Assembly (NCBI GenBank): GCA_965227315.1
Contig: OZ245737.1
Span: forward strand, 2,356,001 to 2,420,000
Length of the DNA stretch: 64,000 nt
Direction of reading: 5' to 3'
Origin: JANQHS01 sp965227315
GTDB taxonomy: Bacteria; Bacteroidota; Bacteroidia; Cytophagales; CCMP332
Shown here: one piece after another, positions 36,354 through 44,734 of the stretch
Layout of the letters: each line of letters begins with the position of its first letter
How positions within the stretch are numbered: the stretch's first letter is position 1
The notes under the pieces: model-generated
Database searches by the model: none
The model's input: only the letters and a program-made list of their open reading frames with translations
What the model was told of the DNA's origin: nothing
Made by a program: the position numbers and the translations under genes

Positions 36354-37343
36354 TTATTTGATTTGGACTTTTTCTAAAATTCTTTCGATAAGCATTTGTG
36401 TAGTTACTCCGTCAGCTTCTGCTTCGTAGTTGAGTAGAATCCGATGGTTCAGAACATCCAGTGCGATGGCTTTGATATCCTCAGGGATCACGAACTCCCT
36501 TCCTTCCAGATAGGCATTTCCCCTGGACGCAAGATGGAGGTTGATACTAGCCCTTGGCGAAGCACCAAAGTTGATGTATTGTGCGATGTCCTCCATTCCA
36601 TATTCCTCGGGATTCCTTGTGGCGAATACCAGGTCAATAATGTATTTCTCAAGTGATTCGGCCAATTTGATCCGGTTGACTTCCTCCCTTATGGAGAAAA
36701 TATCATCCTTTTTTAATACTGTTTTCACATCACCTTCGAAACTCAGGTTTGCCATGCGGCTCATGATCTCCTGCTCTTCGCCTTTGGTGGGATAGTCCAC
36801 GAAGACTTTCATCATAAATCGGTCGACCTGAGCTTCGGGTAATGGATAGGTGCCTTCCTGTTCAACCGGATTTTGCGTAGCCAATACGAAGAAGGGCCTG
36901 TCAAGCTTAAACGTATGTTCTCCAATGGTCACCTGCTTTTCCTGCATGGATTCAAGAAGGGCGGATTGGACTTTGGCGGGAGATCTGTTGATCTCGTCGG
37001 CAAGCACCATGTTGGCAAAGATCGGCCCCTTCTTGACTTCGAACTCACTCTTTTTCTGATTGTAGATCATGGTGCCGATCAGGTCTGATGGCAAAAGATC
37101 GGGTGTGAATTGCAGCCTTTGAAAATCAAGATCCAAGACTCTTGACAGCGTACTGATCGTCAGGGTTTTTGCAAGTCCTGGGACACCTTCAAGCAGTATG
37201 TGGCCATTTGTGAACAAGCCGATCAGTAAGCGCGTGATCATCTCTTCCTGTCCGATGATCACCTTATGGACTTCACCGATGACCTGTTTTACTTTTTCCT
37301 GGTTCTGATCGGTCAATACGTCACTTTCGCTGTTACCTTCCAT
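36354..37343 (-). CDS. MoxR-family AAA+ ATPase
   Basis: A 329-residue chaperone-like ATPase. Walker A LLEGVPGLAKT, Walker B ADEINRSPAKVQSALLESMQE, sensor 1 ATQNPVEQEGTYPLPEAQ and an arginine-rich lid are intact. MoxR proteins usually assist VWA-domain or DUF58 partners in assembly or stress tolerance; no such partner lies next to it here, as pyrC follows. It is the first gene of a minus-strand unit. Confidence 0.92.
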   Translation of the reverse strand: MEGNSESDVLTDQNQEKVKQVIGEVHKVIIGQEEMITRLLIGLFTNGHILLEGVPGLAKTLTISTLSRVLDLDFQRLQFTPDLLPSDLIGTMIYNQKKSEFEVKKGPIFANMVLADEINRSPAKVQSALLESMQEKQVTIGEHTFKLDRPFFVLATQNPVEQEGTYPLPEAQVDRFMMKVFVDYPTKGEEQEIMSRMANLSFEGDVKTVLKKDDIFSIREEVNRIKLAESLEKYIIDLVFATRNPEEYGMEDIAQYINFGASPRASINLHLASRGNAYLEGREFVIPEDIKAIALDVLNHRILLNYEAEADGVTTQMLIERILEKVQIK

Positions 37344-37353
37344 CTTCTCTTTT

Positions 37354-37385
37354 TTTGCGGCACAAATTTGACTGTTCTAAATTTG
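37354..37385 (+). promoter_or_regulatory. Bacteroidota promoter (TTTG-N20-TAAATTTG)
   Basis: TTTG (37354-37357) and TAAATTTG (37378-37385) with 20-bp spacing match the phylum consensus exactly. The start point near 37392 gives a leader of about 29 nt for the hydroxylase gene. Confidence 0.7.
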
Positions 37386-37420
37386 ATATCAAATCCCATT
37401 GATAAAAAGGATTCCCCTTT

Positions 37421-38656
37421 ATGAACCTAAACCTCGTTGTTCTTTCGATTCCCATTTTCTTTTTCCTGATCGGGATCGAATTGCTCTATGACAGGATCGT
37501 TCAAAGGAGACTTTATAGGCTTCATGATTCCCTGGCCAATATTTCCTGTGGCATTACGGAACAGATCTCAGGCGTTTTTGCGAAGGTCTTCACCATAGCT
37601 GCTTACGATGTGGTTTATCAAAATTTTAGGATCATGGAGATCCCGAACACCTGGTACTGGTGGATACTGGCTTTCGTCGGAGTTGACTTTTTTTATTATT
37701 GGGCGCACCGGCTTAGTCATGAGGTTAACCTTTTTTGGGCGGGTCATGTGGTTCATCATCAAAGCGAAGAGTACAATCTTTCCGTTGCACTTCGCCAGGG
37801 AGCATTTCAGAAGTTGTTTACCTTTTATTTCTATTTCCCACTCGCCTTTGTGGGTTTCAGTACGGAATTGTTTCTGTCCATCAGTGCGATCAATTTGCTT
37901 TATCAGTTTTGGATCCATACCGAGGCCATCGATCGTATGCCGGTTTTTGAGTGGGTGTTTAATACTCCTTCTCATCACAGAGTTCACCATGGCAGGGATC
38001 CTAAATACATAGACAAGAATCATGGTGGCACCTTTATCATTTGGGACAGAATATTCGGAACATTTCAGGATGAAGATGAAAAGCCTACCTATGGGATCAC
38101 CAAGCCATTGAATACCTTCAACCCACTCTATGCCCAGGTCTCACATTTTTTCACCCTGGCGAGAGATTTCAAAAGAATGAAAGGGGCGGGTGAGATCTGG
38201 AGTCTGCTCTGGAATAAGCCGGGTTGGCATCCGGAAAGGTTAGGTGGAACAAGAGTTGTTGAGAGTATTGACCACAATGTTTATGAGAAGTACGAAGTAG
38301 AGATCTCAACAAGGATGAACCTGTATATTTTCGTTCAATACGTTCTCTCGCTTGGTATCACCGCAGGATTCCTTTTCACTCAGGGACAGATGGATTGGAC
38401 TCAAAAGATCCTCTTTACGATATGGATATTTTTATCCGTAGGTGCTTTGGGCCTGTTGTCAGATGGGCTAAGGATGGGATCCAGAATGGAGTGGTTGAGA
38501 TCGGCATTTGGATTGGGGATTGGCATCTTCTTTTTGTTGAATCCAGGAATTCCAATCTGGATCACTGCACTGATCGGCCTTTCGCTGATCCTGTTCATTT
38601 CATGGTATCCCTTTATCAAGAAAAGGGTCTTCGTAGAATCAGATCAGCATGAGTAG
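37421..38656 (+). CDS. Sterol-desaturase-superfamily hydroxylase (AGMO-like)
   Basis: A 411-residue membrane di-iron enzyme. The histidine boxes are HRLSH, HVVHH and HHRVHH within about six hydrophobic segments, and an extra C-terminal membrane part (about 310-405) follows the catalytic core. The layout resembles alkylglycerol monooxygenase, which cleaves ether lipids, more than plain sterol desaturases. The next gene is a lysoplasmalogenase homologue overlapping by 8 bp, which supports an ether-lipid role. Substrate assignment is inference. Confidence 0.88.
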   Translation: MNLNLVVLSIPIFFFLIGIELLYDRIVQRRLYRLHDSLANISCGITEQISGVFAKVFTIAAYDVVYQNFRIMEIPNTWYWWILAFVGVDFFYYWAHRLSHEVNLFWAGHVVHHQSEEYNLSVALRQGAFQKLFTFYFYFPLAFVGFSTELFLSISAINLLYQFWIHTEAIDRMPVFEWVFNTPSHHRVHHGRDPKYIDKNHGGTFIIWDRIFGTFQDEDEKPTYGITKPLNTFNPLYAQVSHFFTLARDFKRMKGAGEIWSLLWNKPGWHPERLGGTRVVESIDHNVYEKYEVEISTRMNLYIFVQYVLSLGITAGFLFTQGQMDWTQKILFTIWIFLSVGALGLLSDGLRMGSRMEWLRSAFGLGIGIFFLLNPGIPIWITALIGLSLILFISWYPFIKKRVFVESDQHE

Positions 38657-39308
38657 AAATTATTCAATTGCCTACCTCGTAGCTTCGTTATTGGTTCTGA
38701 TCCTTCCCATGATCATCGCTTCTCCCTATTCGATCTATTTGACCAAACCCCTGATCGGACTGATACTTCTGGCTGCCGCATCGGAGTTGATCAAAGGAGG
38801 ATCAAAAAAGAATATTCTGTTATCGGGTATCCTTTTTTCCCTGTTGGGCGATGTGCTTCTGATGTTTGAAGGAGAAACATTATTTCTGGCTGGCTTGGGG
38901 TCATTCCTTGCAGCTCAGGTGCTGTATGCCGTTTTGTTCTGGAAGATGGGATCACGACCTCATGGAACAATACAGACCAGGCTACTTTCCCTGGGGGCTT
39001 TGGTTTATCTGGGCCTTTTTATTTTCTATCTGGAACCTCTTGTGGGTGACTTCTTTATTCCGGTGGTTCTTTACGCCATTGCCATTACCACTATGATGAT
39101 GTTCAGTATTGGGCTCAAAGGTGAAATAGGCAGTACCGCTGCCAACATGATTCTGCTCGGCGCGGTTTTTTTTGTTGGCTCTGATTCCATACTGGCGATC
39201 GCTAAATTCGCCAACCCGTTTGAAGGATCCAGATTGTTTGTAATGGGCACCTATATTATCGCTCAATACGGGATTGTCTTTGGGATCATCAGAGCCGAAA
39301 GAGCTTAA
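38649..39308 (+). CDS. Lysoplasmalogenase, YhhN family
   Basis: A 219-residue protein with about eight transmembrane helices. The family pattern is visible: YLTKPLIGLILLAA, LSGILFSLLGDVLLMF, LFLAGLGSFLAAQVLYAVLF and a late GAVFFVGSDSILAIAKF with the conserved Asp. Characterised members (TMEM86B, bacterial YhhN) hydrolyse the vinyl-ether bond of lysoplasmalogens. Start overlaps the hydroxylase stop by 8 bp. It converges on the thioesterase-like gene, overlapping its 3' end by 4 bp. Confidence 0.88.
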   Translation: MSRNYSIAYLVASLLVLILPMIIASPYSIYLTKPLIGLILLAAASELIKGGSKKNILLSGILFSLLGDVLLMFEGETLFLAGLGSFLAAQVLYAVLFWKMGSRPHGTIQTRLLSLGALVYLGLFIFYLEPLVGDFFIPVVLYAIAITTMMMFSIGLKGEIGSTAANMILLGAVFFVGSDSILAIAKFANPFEGSRLFVMGTYIIAQYGIVFGIIRAERA

Positions 39309-39763
39309 GCAATTAGTTTAATCACCGTCAGGGATCTGATATTGGTGACCACGATCCCGTTTTTATCTTTTCCCGATTCCTGGTGGTGAATCTCCGCCCG
39401 ACCAGTCGATCTGAGATCTTCTTCGGCTTTTTTGATTTGTGCATTGGTCAGATAGAACTCATAATAAACGCTGCTCCGCGCTGGTTTTACGTAGTCGATT
39501 TCAGAATTTTTTAGCCATGCTTCGCATTGATATCCCTTTTTGCGGAGGATATTCCAAAGCTGTACTGCCGGATAAGGATCTGCTCCGGAGAACAGGGTGC
39601 CACCGAAGATCCCTCCCTGAAGGTTTTTGTTCAATATGCTTTTGATCACCTTGACCTTTACGGTTTTAAAGTCCTGGCTAATTGATTGCGTCCAAATTCG
39701 ATTAAAGAACAAGGGCGGGTAAAGCCTCATTGCCCATTTCACAACAAAAGGATGATGTTTCAA
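39305..39763 (-). CDS. DUF4442 hotdog-fold (thioesterase-like) protein
   Basis: A 152-residue protein with the DUF4442 pattern NKNLQGGIFGGTLFSGADPYPAVQLW, a hotdog fold related to PaaI-type thioesterases. The C-terminus has alternating strands (AEIHHQ, IVVTNIRSLTVIKL). It probably acts on an acyl thioester; the substrate is unknown. It follows the COX3-like gene by 4 bp on the minus strand. Confidence 0.85.
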   Translation of the reverse strand: MKHHPFVVKWAMRLYPPLFFNRIWTQSISQDFKTVKVKVIKSILNKNLQGGIFGGTLFSGADPYPAVQLWNILRKKGYQCEAWLKNSEIDYVKPARSSVYYEFYLTNAQIKKAEEDLRSTGRAEIHHQESGKDKNGIVVTNIRSLTVIKLIA

Positions 39764-39767
39764 AGGA

Positions 39768-40403
39768 TCAGTTCAGTAAGTACAGCAGCACCAAAAATAT
39801 GATCAATCCGGTACTTGCGATCCAATACCAGCCATAAAAGGAGATCTCCAAAATGGTGAGCTCGAATTTGTTGGTCACAAAAACCAATTTCTTGATCGGG
39901 TCCTGTGAGTTAACGCCCAATTTATAATAGCTGTAGAGTGTCATCGCTATTCCCATTAAAAACTGAAAAAAATGGATGCCCGCTATCAGGAGCAAAAAGG
40001 TTTTTCCGGGCGAGGCCTGAAGGTCTTCAAAATTTCCAACGAGGTTTCGCCATGCATCCAAAGAAACGACAAGATAAAGGCAGGCTAAAAACAAAATGAG
40101 CCGGAAGGAAAAACTCAAGGCACGGAGATTTTCTTTCTCGATATGGTTGCTCCCCTGGGAAGAAACAAAGGCGATCCCCATCAGGATCAGCACGCTGATG
40201 ATCAATCCCTTAGGAAGTATCATTGATTCCAATGCCTGGAAGTTTCTGTCAAAAAACCAAAAGGAGAAAAGGAGGAACAGGATCGCAAGGGAAATTGCCA
40301 TGGACCCAAGAAAAAAAAGGGTCTTGTAGGGATGGGTTTTTTCTATCCCCCAGACTTTCTTTCTTTGTTGTTCGCCCAGTTGTTTTTTTTTGGATAAACT
40401 CAT
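39768..40403 (-). CDS. COX3-like (heme-copper oxidase subunit III-like) membrane protein
   Basis: A 211-residue protein with about five transmembrane helices. The arrangement (first helices, short polar loop, LLLIAGIHFFQFLMGIAMTLYSYY, then YGWYWIASTGLIIFLVLLYLL at the end) resembles cytochrome c oxidase subunit III. No subunit I or II genes lie nearby, so it is a solitary copy of uncertain role. It might serve another oxidase encoded elsewhere or be a non-oxidase relative. Confidence 0.65.
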   Translation of the reverse strand: MSLSKKKQLGEQQRKKVWGIEKTHPYKTLFFLGSMAISLAILFLLFSFWFFDRNFQALESMILPKGLIISVLILMGIAFVSSQGSNHIEKENLRALSFSFRLILFLACLYLVVSLDAWRNLVGNFEDLQASPGKTFLLLIAGIHFFQFLMGIAMTLYSYYKLGVNSQDPIKKLVFVTNKFELTILEISFYGWYWIASTGLIIFLVLLYLLN

Positions 40404-40418
40404 CGGCTATTTCATCAA

Positions 40419-40952
40419 ATGAAATATAGGTACTTAATACTTATTCTAACGTTCCTCCTCCTTCCTTTTGTACAGGCAATTGGACAGAAATACCTGGTTT
40501 TTGATGTGATCCCAAAATCAAAAAGGTATCGATATCAAAAGGGAGACGAATTCACATTCAGGCTGGTTGCTCAGCCCGACCTCACCACCGGGGTGATCAC
40601 TGAAATCGGTGATAACTATATCGTCCTTGACCATTTGGACAATATAAGTTTGGAACAGATTTCTTATGTGAAAGTTCACAGGACAGGGCCTTGGAGCGGT
40701 GTCAGGGATGTAACCGGATATGTGGTCCCGGTTGTCGGAGTGGGATATTTTGCGATTGAGTCCATCAGCAACGCCCGGAATGGTTTTGAACCTGTGATCA
40801 GGACCGAAACCTTAACTGCGGCAGTGCTTTCGGTAGCCTATGGTATTTGGATGAGGACATTGAAATTCAAAACCTACAAGATCAACCAGAATCACAAACT
40901 CTATGTGAACGATATGGGTTCGGGAACAACGATTCCATTTGAGAATAAATAG
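40419..40952 (+). CDS. Exported protein of unknown function
   Basis: A 177-residue protein with a signal peptide (about 1-22, ending AIGQ). A beta-rich domain (GDEFTFRLVAQPDLTTGVITEIGDN) is followed by two hydrophobic stretches (YVVPVVGVGYFAIESI, TLTAAVLSVAYGIW) and a basic C-terminus. I do not recognise it. It ends 6 bp before the BNR-repeat protein gene and may be co-transcribed. Confidence 0.7.
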   Translation: MKYRYLILILTFLLLPFVQAIGQKYLVFDVIPKSKRYRYQKGDEFTFRLVAQPDLTTGVITEIGDNYIVLDHLDNISLEQISYVKVHRTGPWSGVRDVTGYVVPVVGVGYFAIESISNARNGFEPVIRTETLTAAVLSVAYGIWMRTLKFKTYKINQNHKLYVNDMGSGTTIPFENK

Positions 40953-40958
40953 ACAAGC

Positions 40959-43900
40959 ATGGTGAAAAAAATCTTCTTCCTAACAGGATACTTGATTCTG
41001 TTCGGAGCATCGGTTTATGCCGGAAAGACCAGAACTCCGGAACAGTCGCAAATTGATTCCATTCAGCTCAGAGAGCTCAGGTACAGGTGTATCGGGCCCT
41101 ACCGTGGAGGGCGCTCGGCGGCAGTTACGGGAGTGCCCGGAAATCCCAGCCTGTATTATATGGGCTCAACCGGAGGTGGGGTATGGAGATCGACCAATGC
41201 CGGTAATTCTTGGGAGAACATCTCGGATGGATTTTTTGGAGGTTCGATTGGTTCAATAGCCGTTGCAGAATCGGACCAGAACGTGATCTATGTCGGGGGA
41301 GGTGAGGTGACCGTCAGGGGAAATGTATCGCATGGCGATGGTGTTTGGAAAAGCACGGATGCAGGGAAAACTTGGAAAAACATGGGGCTAAATGATAGTC
41401 GCCATATTCCAAGGATAAGGGTGCATCCCAAGGATCATAATCTGGTCTATGTTGCTGCCCTTGGACATTTGTTCGGGCCCAACAAGGAGCGCGGCATATT
41501 TAAGTCTGAGGATGGTGGTCAAACCTGGAAGAAGGTCCTTTTTGTTAGTGAGGATGCAGGAGCGGTGGATCTTATTCTCGATCCGAATAACCCCAGAAAC
41601 ATGTTCGCTTCATTTTGGAATGTACGAAGGACGCCTTTTGGTATGGAATCCGGCGGGAAGGGTTCCGGTATCTGGAAATCAACTGATGGAGGAGAAAACT
41701 GGGAAAATATCAAACAGGCCAAGGGCCTTCCAAAAGGGGTATGGGGAATTTCAGGCCTGACTATTTCCCCTCAGAATTCGGAAAGGATGTGGGCGATCAT
41801 TGAAAACAAGAACGGAGGAGTATTCAGGTCCGATGACGGAGGCAAAACCTGGAAACAGGTCAACGCGGAAAGGAAGCTCAGGCAAAGAGCCTGGTACTAT
41901 TCCAGAATTTTTGCTGACCCTTTAAATGAAGATCAGGTCTATGTGGTCAACGTAAGGTTTCATAGGTCGAAGGATGGTGGAAAAACCTATGAATCCATAT
42001 CGACCCCGCACGGTGATCATCACGACCTCTGGATCAACCCGGATGACCCGGAGAACATGGTCATTGGCGATGACGGTGGGGCTCAGGTTACAGTCGATGG
42101 CGGGAGATCATGGACCACATACCATAATCAACCTACCGCGCAGTTTTACAGGGTGATCACGGACAATCATTTCCCTTATAGGATCTATGCCGCTCAGCAG
42201 GACAATTCTACCGTGAGAATACCGCATAGGACAAGTTCATGGAGGGGGATCACGGAAAGGGACTGGGAGCCCACGGCAGGAGGTGAGAGCGGACATATCG
42301 CCATTGATCCCGAAGATGAGGATGTTGTTTTTGGTGGTTCTTATGACGGGTATCTGTCAAGATATAACCACCGGACAGAGGAATACAACAACGTGACTGT
42401 TTGGCCTGACAATCCTATGGGTTGGGGAGCCAAGGATCTGAAGTACAGGTTTCAATGGAATTTTCCGATTTTCTTTTCCTCGAAAGAACCCTATGATCTC
42501 TATGCTGCGGGAAATGTTTTGTTCAGAAGCACCGATCATGGGCAATCCTGGACGGCGATCAGCCCTGACCTGACCAGAAATGATAGTACGAAACTTGGTC
42601 CTTCAGGCGGGCCCATTACAAAGGACAACACTTCCGTTGAATATTACTGTACCATTTTTTCTGCCTGTGAGGCGAATAATGATCCGAATGTGATCTGGAC
42701 GGGGTCTGATGACGGATTGATCCATGTCACGAGAGACAAGGGAAAAACCTGGAAGAACGTTACACCACCGAGATCGATTATGCCTGAGTGGATCATGATC
42801 AACTCGATCGAACCGCATCCCAGCAATCCGGGGGGAGCATATGTGGCGGCAACCATGTACAAGTCAGATGATTTTCAACCCTATTTGTACAAAACGGAGG
42901 ATTATGGTGTGACCTGGTCAAGAATAAACCAGGGTATTCCCGATGATGAGTTTACACGTGTGATCAGGGCAGATCCTGATCGACCGGGGCTGTTATTTGC
43001 AGGCACGGAGAAAGGAATCCATGTTTCATTTGATAATGGGAGTTCCTGGACTTCGTTTCAGCAAAACCTACCCCAGGTGCCGATTACCGATATGCGGATA
43101 AAAAATGGCGATCTGGTTGTTGCGACCCAGGGTCGTAGTTTATGGGTATTGGATAATCTTTCACCCCTTTCTTCTGTTGAGGGTAATAAACTCAGCAAAG
43201 AAAACAGGCTTTATCCGGTTCGGGATAACCATCTCTTATCAGGAGGAAAAGGAGGGAAAACCGCAGGAAAAAATCCTCCCTCGGGAGTGGTTTTCAGGTA
43301 TGAATTGGCAGGCAAGGTGGATTCTTCCACCAAGGTTGAATTCAAGATCCTTGATAGCCAGAAGTATCTGATCTTTCGTTATTCAACATCCTTTTCAAAA
43401 GAGCAGCTCAAAGAGAATACACAATTCAGGGAATTGAAAGATCTAAAAGAGGGAATGAATGCTTTGAATTGGAATGGGAACTATCCCAGCGCCGAGGGAT
43501 TTGAGAACCTGATCATGTGGTCTGGCGGCCTGGGTGGACCAAAGGCCCCTCCCGGTGAATACCGGGCACGCCTGATCGTTGGCAATGACAGTTTTGATCA
43601 GGAGTTCAAAATACTACCCGATCCGAGAAAGCGCATGAGCCAGGAGGATTATATCAGGCGCTTCCAGGCAGCCCTACAGGTCAATAAGCTGTTGTCAAGA
43701 ACCAACAAAACGATCAGGGAGATCAGAGAGGTAAAGTCCCAGGTGAATGATTGGAAAAGCAAGTTGGATACCGCAGAGAATAAAGAGCTCATGGACTTTT
43801 CTTCGACCATGCTTAAAGACCTGAGTGCGATCGAAAACTCACTTTACCAGACAAAGAACCAAAGCCCACAGGATCCATTGAATTTTCCAATCCGGCTCAA

Positions 43901-44102
43901 TGACAAACTAGCCGGGGTAGGAGGCAATATCAGTTATAACGATGGGCCTCCTACGAGGCAGTCTTTGGCGGTTTTTCAGGAATTATCGGATGAGATCGAA
44001 GAACAGATCGCATCCTGGGATAAGATCAAGGAAGAGCGTGTACCGGAGTTCAATCAAAAGATACGATCGGCCAAGATCAAGGCGATCAAGATCTCAGAAT
44101 GA
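40959..44102 (+). CDS. Exported VPS10/BNR-repeat beta-propeller protein
   Basis: A 1047-residue secreted protein of a family widespread in Bacteroidota, often labelled glycosyl hydrolase. After the signal peptide (about 1-21) there are many Asp-box repeats of the form S-x-D-x-G-x-T-W (STDAGKTW, SEDGGQTW, STDGGENW, SDDGGKTW, STDHGQSW, TRDKGKTW), which build sortilin-like beta-propellers. A C-terminal region (about 750-1047) has a beta-sandwich (PPGEYRARLIV) and a helical tail. There is no T9SS tail. Catalytic activity is unproven; extracellular binding is as likely. Confidence 0.88.
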   Translation: MVKKIFFLTGYLILFGASVYAGKTRTPEQSQIDSIQLRELRYRCIGPYRGGRSAAVTGVPGNPSLYYMGSTGGGVWRSTNAGNSWENISDGFFGGSIGSIAVAESDQNVIYVGGGEVTVRGNVSHGDGVWKSTDAGKTWKNMGLNDSRHIPRIRVHPKDHNLVYVAALGHLFGPNKERGIFKSEDGGQTWKKVLFVSEDAGAVDLILDPNNPRNMFASFWNVRRTPFGMESGGKGSGIWKSTDGGENWENIKQAKGLPKGVWGISGLTISPQNSERMWAIIENKNGGVFRSDDGGKTWKQVNAERKLRQRAWYYSRIFADPLNEDQVYVVNVRFHRSKDGGKTYESISTPHGDHHDLWINPDDPENMVIGDDGGAQVTVDGGRSWTTYHNQPTAQFYRVITDNHFPYRIYAAQQDNSTVRIPHRTSSWRGITERDWEPTAGGESGHIAIDPEDEDVVFGGSYDGYLSRYNHRTEEYNNVTVWPDNPMGWGAKDLKYRFQWNFPIFFSSKEPYDLYAAGNVLFRSTDHGQSWTAISPDLTRNDSTKLGPSGGPITKDNTSVEYYCTIFSACEANNDPNVIWTGSDDGLIHVTRDKGKTWKNVTPPRSIMPEWIMINSIEPHPSNPGGAYVAATMYKSDDFQPYLYKTEDYGVTWSRINQGIPDDEFTRVIRADPDRPGLLFAGTEKGIHVSFDNGSSWTSFQQNLPQVPITDMRIKNGDLVVATQGRSLWVLDNLSPLSSVEGNKLSKENRLYPVRDNHLLSGGKGGKTAGKNPPSGVVFRYELAGKVDSSTKVEFKILDSQKYLIFRYSTSFSKEQLKENTQFRELKDLKEGMNALNWNGNYPSAEGFENLIMWSGGLGGPKAPPGEYRARLIVGNDSFDQEFKILPDPRKRMSQEDYIRRFQAALQVNKLLSRTNKTIREIREVKSQVNDWKSKLDTAENKELMDFSSTMLKDLSAIENSLYQTKNQSPQDPLNFPIRLNDKLAGVGGNISYNDGPPTRQSLAVFQELSDEIEEQIASWDKIKEERVPEFNQKIRSAKIKAIKISE

Positions 44103-44108
44103 AATATC

Positions 44109-44654
44109 CTATTCCTCCTCTTCGATTTTCTCCAATTCCTGGTCTATGATCTCTTCGATGACCTTTCTTTGTCGCTCGTCGATTTTCTGATCGGTTTTTG
44201 CTTCCTTTTTTAGCCACCTGAGCATTGCGTTCTTTTTGATCTCGTATGCAATGAAAACGGTATAGTCACGGGTCTTATCATCGAAATACTTTTTTTCACC
44301 GATTTTTCTAAGGTCGGATATGCTGGTGTTCATGACCTGTCTGGTGAGGCTTTGGAATTTATCAGCGATATCCTCCGCATTTCCGTTTCCGGTTTCCGCC
44401 AGGTATTGGTCGGCAACCTGCTTCATGTTGGTGTTCACCTGTCCTGCCAGTTCTGCTTTGGCTTCGATATCCGCCTTTCCCTCTGCGATGTTGTCCTTGG
44501 AGCTGACCCCTTTCCCAACACCTCTCCAAAACCTGCCATTGCTTTGGTAAGAACTTCCTGTGAAAGGTTCCTTGACCTTTTTACCAAACATTCCTCCCTT
44601 GCAACCGGCAAGGATAAGAGGCAATACTATCAGAAGATGGGCAAACTTTTTCAT
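44109..44654 (-). CDS. LPP20-like lipoprotein
   Basis: A 181-residue precursor with lipobox LILAGC. The middle (SSKDNIAEGKADIEAKAELAGQVNT) resembles the LPP20 domain, in which newly made outer-membrane lipoproteins carry an alanine-rich helix. The C-terminus is a highly charged, probably coiled, helix (RQRKVIEEIIDQELEKIEEEE). Function is unknown. It converges with the BNR-repeat gene 6 bp away. Confidence 0.65.
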   Translation of the reverse strand: MKKFAHLLIVLPLILAGCKGGMFGKKVKEPFTGSSYQSNGRFWRGVGKGVSSKDNIAEGKADIEAKAELAGQVNTNMKQVADQYLAETGNGNAEDIADKFQSLTRQVMNTSISDLRKIGEKKYFDDKTRDYTVFIAYEIKKNAMLRWLKKEAKTDQKIDERQRKVIEEIIDQELEKIEEEE

Positions 44655-44734
44655 AGAGCTTTTTTGATCAGAAATGGAAATATCATGCCAAAAATATGAC
44701 AGAACGATCGGAACGCTCCAATGATCGCTCTTTC

